In this document: positions 1-10,558 of the stretch, one piece after another
Layout: every line of letters starts with the position of its first letter
Numbering within the stretch: position 1 is the stretch's first letter
NCBI GenBank assembly: GCA_013076295.1
Contig: RQOL01000616.1
Span: forward strand, 1,612,001 to 1,676,000
Origin: Sanderia malayensis
Taxonomy: Eukaryota; Cnidaria; Scyphozoa; Semaeostomeae; Pelagiidae
Direction of reading: 5' to 3'
Length of the DNA: 64,000 bases
Notes under the pieces: model-generated
The model's input: the letters and a program-made list of their open reading frames with translations, nothing else
Databases searched by the model: none
What the model was told of the DNA's origin: nothing
Position numbers and translations under genes: made by a program

Positions 1-591
1 CTTATATTTACTGTCTTTTTTTCATTTTTTTTTTATATTTCTTGCCAGCTTTGTTCTATTTTACCATTTAATTCTTAAATAATCAATTATTTCTTATATC
101 ATTGTTTTCGTTTATCAATTAGGTCTTATCTGTCAATTATTTTTTATTTCGTTCGCTAATTTATTTTTCAGTTCTCAGTTACATTTATTATCATTTTAAT
201 TTACATAAGTTATTTCTTACTTCATCAGTTGGGATATTTTCTATTTCATTTTATCAATTATTTATCATTCCGTCAGCTGTTTTTCTTTCTTCAAAAATTA
301 TTATCATTACTGTTCAATTTACTTTCATTTAGGCTCTTAATTTTAGTAGAAATTCAAAAAATGCACAAAGAATGTAACTTTCGAAAGGTCTTTGTAACTC
401 TCGAAAAAGACTTTTTCCTTAAATATGAAAGAGCTCTTGATAAGAAAATTCAATCGAAAAGCACCTTACATTATCTTACCACCCAAATCATAATCATTTC
501 TAACTTTTGTGGATTTCTAACTTTCCTGCGTCTTGCAGGAATGTGCAGCATAACATGTTTTTTTGCATACACTTCTCTTTTTCTTGGGCAG
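1..591 (+). other. Intron upstream of the first visible centrin exon
   Basis: AT-rich sequence ending in a pyrimidine-rich tract and an AG acceptor at 590-591. I looked for the preceding centrin exon (first EF-hand) and did not find it, so this is taken as intron and the 5' exons lie to the left of the window. Confidence 0.7.
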
Positions 592-1432
592 GTAGCAATG
601 AGGGCGCTCGGCTTTGAACCTAAAAAAGAAGAGATCAAAAAGATGATTGCTGATATCGATAAAGATGGTTCGGGAACGATAGATTTCAATGAATTTTTAC
701 AAATGATGACTTCAAAAATGGTATGTTCACAGGCATACAGATATTTTATATTGTGTGTTATCTATGCACTCTGCTTTCTTTCAGGTATCTAAACACAGGC
801 GATTCTTTCTAAGCGGACATCTTGTTTCAAATGGTGCCACTTTTCATGAAATTGACTGCACAGTGAAACTTTGTTAATGCGGCCACCAATCGGCCATAAA
901 AAACTGGCTGGGGTAATTGGGGTGGGAGGTTGTTTTATAAGGGAATGTGGTTGCCTGGTCAAAAATGCGGCCCTAATAACGAGGTAGGTGGATGAAAGGC
1001 GGGATTCCACTCCATGTGATCTTGTAAGGGTCTTTTTGCGTGCTATTAATTCTATATTTAGTTCGGATATTCAAACGGTTCGAGTGTTTTTTGATGAAGT
1101 TATTTTTTTCCTGCACGTGGGTGAACTTTTTAAAGATGCGTGGTTGATTTAAGAGACCCCATTGTAATATTTTCTATTTCTTTCCTCTGAAGAGTGAGAA
1201 GGATTCAAAAGAAGAGATCCTCAAGGCTTTCCGTTTATTTGACGATGATAACACGGTAAGCAAATATCGCATATTCTCTTTTGTAATCATATGAAAATAC
1301 TGTTTTAGTAATTATCGACTGGCTTTTGAGGCTTGAATTGAAATTTTATCCCTGGTAGCTAAGTCGGAACAGTCTCTTGTTTGTTCCATATACTGTCAAC
1401 CATTATGATTATTTGGTCATGTACAGTAGCGT

Positions 1433-1505
<73 letters not shown>

Positions 1506-1969
1506 GTGTATTGTATTGTAAGCCCCCCATATAGCATGACATAAAGATCTTTTTAAATTTTACGTTTCAGGGCAAAATATCCTTTAAGAATTTAAAAAGG
1601 GTAGCGAAAGAGCTTGGAGAGAACCTAACTGACGAAGAGCTTCAGGTCTGTATTTTATGATTTATTTTGTGTGATAATTCTTTGTTGTTTCTTGGTTTCT
1701 ATTGATAAAAATACTTATTTCAGACCTGTTAAGCATCTAGTACATATTAGGCTTGTGCAGTGTTGCTTATCGAGCTAGTATAGAAAGTCGAGAGTCCATT
1801 GGAACCTCCCATGGTGTTAATCGAAGTCCTCTGTATTAGGAGTTACTTATTAATGTTTGTGTTTTGCGTTTATCATCAGGAAATGATAGATGAAGCTGAC
1901 AGAGACAACGATGGAGAAATCAATGAGGCTGAATTCCTTAGAATAATGAAGAAAACTAGCCTGTATTAA
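592..1969 (+). CDS. Centrin (caltractin), 5'-partial, last four exons
   Basis: Centrins are small calmodulin-like EF-hand proteins of centrioles and basal bodies. Four exons are visible at 592-720, 1193-1255, 1571-1645 and 1880-1969. All have AG acceptors and GT donors, all are in phase 0, and together they give 118 residues plus a TAA stop. The second EF-hand is intact ([13 protein letters not shown]). The third is the degenerate centrin type (DDDNTGKISF), with Asn where vertebrate centrins usually have Glu. The fourth is canonical ([13 protein letters not shown]). The protein ends in KKTSLY, the centrin C-terminus that binds partners such as Sfi1 and XPC in other species. About 50 N-terminal residues, including EF-hand 1, are missing because they lie outside the window. 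Family identity is very secure; the centrin 1/2 versus 3 subtype favours centrin 1/2 because of the C-terminal sequence. Confidence 0.95.
1432..1505 (+). repeat. (ATAG)n microsatellite in a centrin intron
   Basis: About 18 uninterrupted copies of the tetranucleotide ATAG lie in the intron between the second and third visible centrin exons. Pure tetranucleotide runs of this length are usually length-polymorphic. Confidence 0.98.
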
Positions 1970-2805
1970 GACACAGTTACTGGTCAATATGTTAACCAGT
2001 ACTTCATATACAAACTTCTGCTAACTAGATGATAATGGTGACATATATTTTTATATTGCAAACCTGTGGATAGGTAGGACAAACAGTCAAAATGAGCAGA
2101 CATGTTTTCTTTCTTTGTTTGTCTAAATGCCACATAGACAGCTTTTCTTGTTAAATATCATCAGTTATTTGATGCAAACTTCAATTACATTCGATTATGT
2201 TTGATGCAAACCTTAGTTATACACGATGCTACTAACATGGGTATCTGTTTTTTCTCCCAACCTTCCCTGTAGGATTTAGCCTTGCAATTGTTTTAATGTT
2301 GGCTGTGTTTTGATATTTAAACTTCGGTTTATAATATCGTCCAGCCTGCTCTGAAATGACACATCATTGGACTCGCACACCTTGTTGCTAAAAATGTTAT
2401 TTTTGACTATAATACAAGTTGCAGAGCTTACTGTTGCAGTTGTTGAGTTTTCATAGTAGTTTCGTTTGTTGCAGTCAACCCTTCTTTTACTATTGCTAGA
2501 TTATAACAGATATCCATGTTAATGCATTTTCAGCTGTTCAAATGGCATTTTTGATGGAGTTAGTCAATATAAATCGCAAATCACTGTTGATAAAAATACT
2601 TTAGGATTTTTTAGAAATATTTCGTTCCAATGCTAAATATTCGTTCTGTTGTAAATAGTTGTTTCCAGGCTTACTATTTGTTTTTCAAAGTTATATAAAA
2701 ATATATTCTACGTGGCACCAATTTTGGTTTATTACTTTTATTTTTTATGCAAGTCAATGATTTTTATTTGAAAATCCCTCCAAATGCGTTGCTTTGCAAG
2801 GAGTC
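1970..2805. other. Centrin 3' UTR and intergenic sequence
   Basis: AT-rich sequence after the centrin stop. It presumably includes the 3' UTR, but I did not identify a convincing polyadenylation signal. No coding signal is seen. Confidence 0.5.
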
Positions 2806-2964
2806 TATGGCAAGCGGATATCACCATAATCAGATAAACCCATTTTTTCTGTTAGATAAAGTGGGTTTTTCAGAAAAAGTGGGTTTATCTGCAGAAAACG
2901 TGACTTATTGCAGAAAAGTGGGTTTATCTGATTATGGTGACATCCGCTTGCCATGCTTGCCATA
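2806..2964. mobile_element. MITE-like inverted-repeat element with possible 6-bp target duplication
   Basis: A 35-base arm at 2807-2841 is matched in inverse at 2920-2954 with one mismatch. The arm begins ATGGCAAGCGGATATCACC. The outer TATGGCAAG is repeated again in inverse at the far right (to 2964), and GGAGTC stands directly on both sides (2800-2805 and 2965-2970). The loop holds about three imperfect copies of GTGGGTTTATCTGCAGAAAA. There is no coding capacity. The superfamily is not assigned. Confidence 0.7.
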
Positions 2965-2970
2965 GGAGTC

Positions 2971-3479
2971 GTCCAACGAATTTACCACACCACAGGGACG
3001 CAATGCAATGAAATGAGTGAAGTTCAAGTTGGCCTGGCAAGATGGATGGATGGAGGGACGCACCATGCAGCAAAGCAAATGAACAAAACGGGAAGAGCTA
3101 ATTAATTTTGGCATGCAAAGTATGTTTGACGCAATATGAATAATTGTAGAAAAATAAATCAACCTTATTTTGGCAATTTAAATCATGTGAATGTTTGCAG
3201 TCATTTTTTATTTCATGATGCGAATATTCAGAAACCCTTTTGACTTAGGCCCTCCCCTCTCGAGGCGAGGCGCTAAAGGAAGGGGGCAGTGGCCCCAGGC
3301 TAGCTTTATTGTTTAGCATTGGGAACTTACTACTTTGCTCACATCTGATACGGTTGATATTGGGAAAGTTTTCCGCTCTAAAAGGTCAAGACAGCTAAGC
3401 TATATCAAACATTTTAAGATTTTGACAAGCTTCACACATCTCTTTTTGAATGAAAGAGAATTGCCAATGAAGCAAACCA
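2971..3479. other. Intergenic sequence, nothing recognised
   Basis: Mixed-composition sequence with a short GATG-rich run near 3040. It includes a GC-richer patch around 3250-3300. No exon with flanking splice sites, RNA gene or clear repeat is seen. Confidence 0.4.
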
Positions 3480-3965
3480 TCACTTGTCCACTTCATAGAC
3501 AAGGAGTGGATCACTTCATTTGCAAGGAGTGGTTCACTTTATGGGCAAGGAATGGTCCACTTCGTTCGCAAGGAATTGTCCACTTCCTTGGCAAGGAATG
3601 GTTTACTTCACTGGCAAGGAATGGTTTACTTCACTGGCAAGGAATGGTTAACTTCATTGGCAAGGAATGGTACACTTCATTGAGAAGGAATTGTCCACTT
3701 CATTGGCAAGGAATGGTTCACTTCATTGGCAAGGAATGGTTCACTTCATTGACAAGGAATGGTCCACCTTGTGGACAAGGAATGGCTCACTTTATGGGCA
3801 AGGAATGGTTCACTTTATGGGCAAGAAATGGTTCACTTCATTGGCAAGGAATGGTTCACTTCATTAGCAAGGAGTAGTTCATTTCATGGGCAAGGAATGA
3901 TTTACTTCTTGGGCAAGGATTGGTTTACTTCATTTTCAAGGAATTGTTGAATTCATTGGCAAAGA
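3480..3965 (+). repeat. Tandem array of a 23-bp unit (about 21 copies)
   Basis: The unit is close to GGCAAGGAATGGTTCACTTC plus ATT and repeats every 23 bases with scattered substitutions. Because 23 is not a multiple of 3, all three forward frames cycle through the unit, and no stop occurs in most of them. This creates apparent open frames of up to 180 codons with a 23-residue period; I regard these as by-products of the repeat. Confidence 0.95.
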
Positions 3966-4340
3966 CTGGCTGGCTGTATTTCTAAAAAAGGACTGACTAC
4001 ATGTCACAGGAATGACTGGCTTGTTTCAAAATCATAGCAGCTGTGACGAAGTTCCTCAATCAACGTTTTGTTTCTTTTCCTCTTTCCGTAAACAACAACA
4101 AGTCAATTATATCTTAATCGGTAGAGCATATGTTGCTTTTCTCCCTCGTTACTACACATTGGATTTATTTATTTACTTTTATATCACTCAAATGTTCTGC
4201 TATTCATGACTCCACTACTTCACTTCACACATTTTATAAATAATATTTCAAGTTATATAAATTTGCCACGCTGATCGTATCAAGAGAACGAAAAGTTCCC
4301 ATTATTGCACTGATTGCACTGTGTTGCAGCATGTGTAGGA
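3966..4340. other. Intergenic sequence, nothing recognised
   Basis: AT-rich DNA between the 23-bp array and the duplicated promoter segment of the GPCR gene. No coding or RNA signal is seen. Confidence 0.4.
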
Positions 4341-4765
4341 CCTGAGTGCAATAATCGGCCTGGCATCTTCAATAATGATTAGAACTACGTTTGAATTATT
4401 TAATGTTATTTAAATGAAGTGTGAATAAACATATGCCTTGTGTGTGATTGTACAGGAGCAAAATTGCACATGTCTACAGCTGCTTATAAAGAGCACAAAG
4501 TGAATTATGTTGCCAAATTGCGAAGTATTTCAGTAAGGAAGGAGAGTGAGCACATGGCCTGAATTCAATAATCGGCATCTTTAATTCCGATGAGAAAGAC
4601 AAAGTGATTCATTCTTTGTAACATGAGGTGTTAGTAAACATATACTATGTATCTCATTGGACAGAACAAAGTGGCACCTGTCCACAGCTGCTTATAAAGA
4701 GGACAGAGTGAATCAATCTTGCCAAATTGTGCAGTACTGCAGTAGCCAGTAAGGAAAAGAAACTC
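4341..4765 (+). promoter_or_regulatory. Duplicated promoter-like segment upstream of the GPCR gene
   Basis: Two diverged direct copies of roughly 210 bases stand in tandem (about 4341-4550 and 4558-4765). Shared landmarks are an ATAATCGGC block, ACAGCTGCTTATAAAGAG, and GCCAAATTG followed by CAGTAAGGAA. Each copy carries a TATA-type box: TATAAA at 4485-4490 and at 4693-4698. The second box lies 80 bases before the first candidate ATG, which suits a short 5' UTR. The promoter role is inferred from position and motif only. Confidence 0.5.
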
Positions 4766-4777
4766 GCAAACACATAA

Positions 4778-5761
4778 TTGAAGTTGCAAGCAGATTCAAG
4801 GATGAATGGAACAAATACCACGATTGATTCTTTGTCGTGCTATGGCATGCGAATGTTACAGTTCAAATTGACACCGTTGGCGAAATCATGGTCTGCTACA
4901 ACAATGATTTTCAGTATCATTTCATCTATATCATCCACTGCATTAAATTTGATGGTGTTATTTGTCTTGGTTAAAAACAAACACCTTCAAACATCGACCA
5001 ATGTTCTTTTTGGCATTCTTGCTCTATTCGATCTATATTCTGGTCTATTTGTCCAGCCACTTAATGCTATCATACGCACGCACGATATTCAAGATGTACA
5101 TAATTGCAAATTAAAATTAGCTTTCAGTATCCAAAATCAGTTGATTAGTGGAATATCTGGTATTATTATTATAGTAATCAGTGTTGCAAGAAGCATTCGC
5201 GTTTCTTCAAGAACAGTTCCAACTAGTTTGCTTGACAAGAAAATATTGAAGAAATACATGAAGTTTTTAGCAGCTCTGTTGATAATATGGACTGTGTTCA
5301 TTGGTCTTGTTCAAGCAAAGCTTATCCCATTGATGGTAATGCAAGTTGTTTTTGTGTCAATGATCATTTTTGGTTTGGGTGTTACGATATTTGGCTATGT
5401 CAGGATTTATTATTTGGTCAATAAATCCAATGTTGCTGTGCAATCTGGGTCAAATTCATCGGCTGCAATTCAGATGAGAAGAAGACGAAAACAACTCCGT
5501 TTATTTAGAATAATTTTTATAATCGTGCTTGTCCACTTATTTGTTTACTCTGGAAGACTTGTCTGTATCATTCGCAAGTTTTTCAATCGAAATCTGACAT
5601 TTTCGGATACTTATATTTGCGCAAAATCAGCTACAGCCCTCACGTTTCTCAGTAGCATTATCAATCCATTGATTTACTCCATGTTTACCAAAGATATTAG
5701 ATTCAATATCAAACTTATGTGTGTGTGGATCTTAACAAAACTCGGATGTTTATCGAGTTGA
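4778..5761 (+). CDS. Divergent class A (rhodopsin-like) seven-transmembrane receptor, single exon
   Basis: A 327-residue intronless receptor with seven hydrophobic segments. Class A landmarks are Asn57 in TM1, Asp85 in TM2, Cys110 at the start of TM3 and NPLIY (296-300) in TM7. Several usual motifs are absent. The DRY position at the end of TM3 reads Ala137-Arg138-Ser139. TM6 lacks the CWxP proline. The second extracellular loop is very short and has no cysteine to pair with Cys110. The N-terminus has NGT and NTT glycosylation sites just after a second in-frame ATG (codon 9, at 4802), which could be the true start. A basic stretch (RRRRK, 234-238) precedes TM6, as expected for a cytoplasmic loop. 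Intronless receptors of this kind are common as lineage-specific families in cnidarians. The ligand is unknown, and loss of the acidic DRY residue leaves coupling uncertain. Confidence 0.85.
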   Translation: MKLQADSRMNGTNTTIDSLSCYGMRMLQFKLTPLAKSWSATTMIFSIISSISSTALNLMVLFVLVKNKHLQTSTNVLFGILALFDLYSGLFVQPLNAIIRTHDIQDVHNCKLKLAFSIQNQLISGISGIIIIVISVARSIRVSSRTVPTSLLDKKILKKYMKFLAALLIIWTVFIGLVQAKLIPLMVMQVVFVSMIIFGLGVTIFGYVRIYYLVNKSNVAVQSGSNSSAAIQMRRRRKQLRLFRIIFIIVLVHLFVYSGRLVCIIRKFFNRNLTFSDTYICAKSATALTFLSSIINPLIYSMFTKDIRFNIKLMCVWILTKLGCLSS

Positions 5762-6440
5762 ATTTGTAGACCGTGCAAGTCAGTTAGAAGAAGCAATGGT
5801 TCATCAAATGCTAGCATCCATGCAATTTTCTGAAATTCAAGAACTCTGGGATTTAGAGTTCCAACATTGCAGCAATTTAATTTCCCATTATTGATGGTAA
5901 TTTCATGCATGATGGTCAATTGCATTTCAGAAGAAGAATTGTGCATACTAATAGACGCAAATCTTCCTAAAAATGTTGATATTTGATATTGTAAGCCATT
6001 TATTTAACAATTTTCTTATTCCTGTGTAATATGTTGCACTAATGGTTTATTGATCACAATATTGATAAGTAGTGAAAACATCCGGGACATTCTTAGCATT
6101 ATAATAGTAATAATAATGATAATAATAATGAATATTTATTCAGCAAACACATACTTGTGTCAATTCTTTGACAAGCCCACATTTCAAATGCTTCTGTGCT
6201 TTTTTTATCTCGCTGCACTGCAAGAGATTCTTTGCTACGTTCAAGACAAAAATGAAAAAAACCAGCGTTGTTCATGCTCGTTGTGGCCGTCTTGCAGATG
6301 ATGTATGTATTTTATTCATGTGTGCACGGCTGCTATCCTTTCGCTTGCTGTTCGCTCCGTCGAAAGCCATTTAAACTAGAAGGTGACGCCAGCCTTCCTA
6401 GTTGTAAAGAAAGTCTAGTTTCATTTGTGAAACATTACTA
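5762..6440. other. Sequence downstream of the GPCR
   Basis: It probably contains the GPCR 3' UTR. Around 5780-5946 the minus strand can be read as a peptide with faint resemblance to the start of a LINE endonuclease domain, which is too weak to call. The rest is AT-rich with ATA/ATG repeats near 6100-6130. Confidence 0.35.
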
Positions 6441-7317
6441 CAGTGGAATCCCGCTGTAACGAACTCTGTAGGACCGAGAAAATAGTTCGCAATAGCGGGA
6501 GTTTGTTGTACAGAAGGAATTTTTTTATGAAGAATTTCAAACACAAATGGGCCAGAATGTCCGTTGGACCCTCCCTCAAGTATTCGCGCTTAAGTAGCAC
6601 ACTATATTGTTCCAAAAAACAGTTTACAGGTTGACAAAAGTTATTGCTCTGATAGATTGCAACAGGAAAAACGCTAAAACATGTTTAACAATGAAACATC
6701 ACAAAGCAAAGTCGATATTACCACTTGATGTCAATTTTTTCATTACTATTTCTATTCATCTACCTTTGTTTCTTTCTGTTCTGTTAAACAAAAAAATCAG
6801 TGATATGTTTTTGTTCCTTTTTGTTTCTCATTGCTACGTCATATAATTTCGAAAGGGAATTGATCTTCGCATTTCGTTCCCTATTTCCGCACAAAAAAGG
6901 CTCCATGTTTGAAGCACATCCAGAGCTTGAAAATCACCCTTCGTTGGCGGTTGCACAACTTCTTCCTCTATTATCTCACATTCTTCTTCACTTTCGCCAT
7001 CCATACTTTATACTTTGACGTCGTATCAAACTTCGGCGAAAGGAACAAGCCGGTTAGATTATGTTTAACACAATACGTCTCTAGCCCCGCACGCCATCAC
7101 GATAAGTTTCTCAAAAATTATCGTTTAATGGAGGGTATTTGTGGCCAGGGGATCGGAAGTTCGGTTCGTAATAACGAAAGTTCGTTATATCCAGGGTTCG
7201 TTATACAGGGAGTGTTTACAGTAGGATTTACTTCCCAGAATCCAAGGGACCGGAGTTTTAGTTCGTAATAGTGGGAAATTCGTTATAAACGGGGTTTGTT
7301 ATAGCGGGATTTCACTG
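6441..7317. mobile_element. Pogo/Tigger-like DNA transposon, decayed (877 bp)
   Basis: The left end CAGTGGAATCCCGCTGTAAC and the right end, read in inverse as CAGTGAAATCCCGCTATAAC, form terminal inverted repeats that differ by transitions. Both ends are flanked by TA, the target duplication of the Tc1/mariner/pogo superfamily. Subterminal TTCGTAATA and TTCGTTATA motifs recur inside both ends. The interior carries the C-terminal tail of a transposase on the minus strand (separate entry). It can no longer encode a full transposase. Confidence 0.85.
6834..7004 (-). pseudogene. C-terminal remnant of a Tigger/pogo transposase
   Basis: A 56-codon open stretch on the minus strand begins MDGESEEECEIIEEE and continues with QPPTKGDFQALDVLQTW. 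An acidic run followed by a proline-rich step and an 'EALxxLxT' helix is typical of the extreme C-terminus of Tigger-type transposases. The DDE catalytic domain and N-terminal DNA-binding domain are missing, so this is a fragment. Its place inside an element with pogo-type ends supports the assignment. Confidence 0.6.
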
Positions 7318-7319
7318 TA

Positions 7320-9755
7320 TATTCATTCATTTACATGAAATGACTGCTTTTATTCACTATCATTGTTGACTACATTCTTCCTGGATTCTGGTTCGTTGTT
7401 TAAATGTTAAATTCGTGTTTTTCTTTCTAGAAATAGAGTGAATAACATTTACTCCATCGGGAATGGGCCATCCATTGGTCTATACAGTTTAGCATAACAG
7501 GCTAAGAATGAATTGGTAAGCATTTGCTATTTCTCTTTCAACATTTGTATTTGTGCAATTCGTAACAATTTATTATTGAATGGTAATTCTAGCCTACGCG
7601 TAGCCTCAAATCCTCCTCCGTTTAGCTGCATGCTGGTTTTATTATCAAATTCAGCAATGGCGGTAATCTTTGCCGCAGTGCAGTGAGACGTTTCAGAAAC
7701 ATTAGGAAAATGAGATGTGGTTGGCTATCTACTGGTGATTAACTTTTGTTCATTACCAGAAACGCGAAGGCCCGAAAAGCACAACAGTTGCTGTGAATAA
7801 AGTCTAGCGCACACAGGAGATCTTTGTCGCAGTAGACGAAGATTTTTGTTTTTCACGACGAGATCTTACTGTGCGCGGGATCAAATTTGAAACATTGGAA
7901 GACATTCGTGCTGTGTGCAGGCAGAGAGTTCTTGAGAGAAAGAAAACTAAGGAATTTTTAATTCAAAGTTTCCAAAAATAGTTCTATGTCTGTAATTTTG
8001 AGCTGAAGCAATTTCTTACAAAAATTAGCATTTGGGTGTAAGCCGCCAAATCAGAGCTACGTGTCGTGCCCACAGCTACTCGAAGGAAAAATTGCGGGAT
8101 GACCTCATAATTTTTTGATGGGTACCCATTTTCAAAGTTAAACTGTGTCACCACTTTGAGTGAAATGGCACAAATGTTTTCCAAAGCGATGCCTAAATTA
8201 CTCACCTTTTCAGTGTCGGCAACACAGCTCAAATATTCCTACTCCGAGCGGAGCTATTAAAATATACACAGAAGGTTTGAAAAACTCGATTGCCCTCCAT
8301 TGGAAAAATTGTTTCATAAGATAAAAACGATATTTCAAACTTCGTTGCATTAGGACTTTAAAGTAAGTTCATGCGTTGTGTTTCTTCTTAAATAGAGACC
8401 TGTCATCATTATTAACTTCAAAGCTATTTTGTTGTCACAAATTGCAAAGCTTTTTTAAGGCAAGGTTTTTCATAGCTGCGTTTGCGCTGTTGGGTCCAAG
8501 TTTATCTCAAGGGTAAGTCTCCAACAATCTTACATCAACGAATTGAAACCAGATTTTGCAAATTAATCCACGCCTTTGCTTAGAACAATTTCATAAATTT
8601 TATCTTCTACTGTCATAGTATTCGGCTGATTTTCGTCTGTCGAAATTAGCCAAACCACGTTGTGATATTGCATCATAATGGTCACCGTTCGTTATGCTTA
8701 AGACAACCTGATTAGGATCCCATTGTATTTATCCAAAATAAGATTAACAATAAAACTGATTATATTATTTTTCTTTTAGCCCTTCACTTGATACAAGAAA
8801 TCAATAAAATGTGAGTAGTTTATTTCTTTGCTTGTAAATATATTGATATATTGTTAAAAATATCGATAGGCTATTTCAATTGCTGGCTCGAACTACTGCT
8901 GTTTCAAGTTACATCACTCGAATCACTATGTTTAACTGACTGGGCTATCTGCCCTCCACCACCCCCACATGAATGTCTTGATAATATACAAAAAATAATT
9001 TTTACCCAAAGTTTTTGAGTTCGAGCCCTACTCCTTCCTATTTCATCTATTAAAAACTGAACTTGTTTTATTAATTTTCTCTTTTTAATTATCCCTGACA
9101 AGGAACGCGAGTGGGTGGAAAACTTTACGAAATATTTAAAAAAATATATTTTAGACAAAACTAGAGTTTGATTCCCATAACTCGCTGTATTATTATTATT
9201 GCGTCTATTTAATTGCAATCTCATGCTTTAGTTTTGTTATAGCTGTCCCACATTTATGCTTGGAGGATATAATTGCAGCCATTTCTAAATATGCAATCCC
9301 CCAGAACCCCTTCATTGATCGTTTGAAATAATCTCAACATTGGAAAGCAAGAATTTTAGTATTACGTTTTGCTTCGTCATCATTTTGATTCACTCTTTTT
9401 GTCTTTCAGATGGGAACACAAAGAATAACACATAACACAGAGAAGAATAATATAAATTATATTACCAACCTTGCCAATATTTCTTAAAAGGTAAATACTT
9501 AATTAAGAATTTATTTACTAACTATTTTTATTATTTTTAGACGGATGTTAGTCGTTCCAACAACCAGAGAGAAGAAGAAATGTGTAAGCGACATATTGTA
9601 AAGAACATTTTTTTTAATTTTTAGGGACTTGCTTAACTCGAATATGAACCTTAACGTAGGCTTTAGCATAATTTATAGCAAAGTAGTCTTTTGTCTTCTT
9701 TTTAAATTAAATTAGAACATGTTATGTGCATCTGTAATCTAGCATATATGACACC
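7320..9755. other. Intergenic sequence without a supported gene
   Basis: No exon with convincing splice sites or conserved protein match was found. An imperfect inverted repeat lies at about 7806-7880 (GCGCACACAGGAGATCTTTG against its mirrored partner). A tRNA-like segment lies at 8881-8954 (separate entry). The remainder is AT-rich. Confidence 0.4.
8881..8954 (-). repeat. tRNA-like segment with Pol III A and B boxes (possible SINE head)
   Basis: Read on the minus strand, it starts GGGCAGATAGCCCAGTCAGT, which resembles a tRNA A box (TAGCTCAGTCGG type). About 40 bases later comes AGTTCGAGCC, close to the B box GGTTCGANTCC. The acceptor and T arms do not fold cleanly, so it is more likely a tRNA-derived SINE or a decayed tRNA than a working gene. 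Confidence 0.35.
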
Positions 9756-10038
9756 TATTCCCCAGGGAATTCGGTCTCTAAGGTGGATAAATTCCCTAGG
9801 GAATTATTCTATTCCCAAGGGAATTATTCTATTCCCAAGGGAATTATTCTATTCCCAAGGGAATTAATCTATTCCCAAGGGAATTTATCTCTAGGTATTC
9901 CCTAGGGATTTGGCTATTCCCTAGGGAATTCGATTATTCCCTAGGGAATTTCCTTTGTCTCTATCTATTCCCTAGGGAATTGGCTATTCCCAAGGGAATT
10001 CAATTATTACTTATGGGGATTCCATTCTGAGGGAATCC
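9756..10038. repeat. Array of about eleven ATTCCCTAGGGAAT palindromes
   Basis: The 14-base palindrome ATTCCCTAGGGAAT, and the variant ATTCCCAAGGGAAT, recurs every 20 bases in the left part (about 9800-9880) and at looser spacing further right. Several copies are exact palindromes (AATTCCCTAGGGAATT), so each monomer can form a hairpin by itself. The last copies (10013-10035) are decayed. Confidence 0.95.
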
Positions 10039-10389
10039 ATATTTAATTTAAACAGCTATGTACTTCGTGCTTATACTTCAACTCTAATTATGAATAGTCT
10101 TAGTTAATACTACAAGTGTTCAAAGTCTGACATTACCAACAAGTTCAAAACAAATAATGATGTCTCATTTCTTCTTTGGTTCCTGTAAACAAATGAAATC
10201 ATAAATAACAAAGGTGTCATAATGCAACAAGAAAAGATGAAAGCAATCTGATGCAATAGAAAGAATAAGTCATCATCATCATTTCAAAATTATCACCTTT
10301 TTGGTAACTTTTTCTAGAAATTTATTGCACCTTTCTTCATAGTTATGTTCGGTGCCGAGAGTAATGTTGTAGAAGTATTAGAAAGAGAT
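10039..10389. other. Intergenic sequence, nothing recognised
   Basis: AT-rich sequence between the palindrome array and the duplicated flank of the Tc1-like relic. A CAT trinucleotide run lies near 10271-10282. No gene is seen. Confidence 0.4.
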
Positions 10390-10558
10390 ATATAGAGCGA
10401 ATAATGGCTCACCAATTGTGATGAAGTTCTTGCTTTACGCGTTGGTGAAAAGATATATGAATTGTAAGCTCAAGCATCAACTTCGAAGACTGAAAGCAAG
10501 AATTTTGGGTCATTTAAAATTGAATGATTTTGTTGCCAGGATATAGTAATACAAAATA

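Noticed and set aside
3335..3877. 180-codon open frame across the 23-bp array (and two overlapping ones)
   Set aside because: All forward frames of the repeat are open because period 23 is coprime with 3. The peptides are pure 23-residue repeats with no domain, and nothing suggests translation.
5780..5946. Possible LINE endonuclease fragment on the minus strand
   Set aside because: The resemblance (LNCCNVGTLNPRVLE type) is short, lacks catalytic residues and was not extended up- or downstream.
9756..10038. CRISPR-like array
   Set aside because: The palindromes are separated by non-unique short linkers, and the genome is eukaryotic with spliced genes; it does not have repeat-spacer structure.
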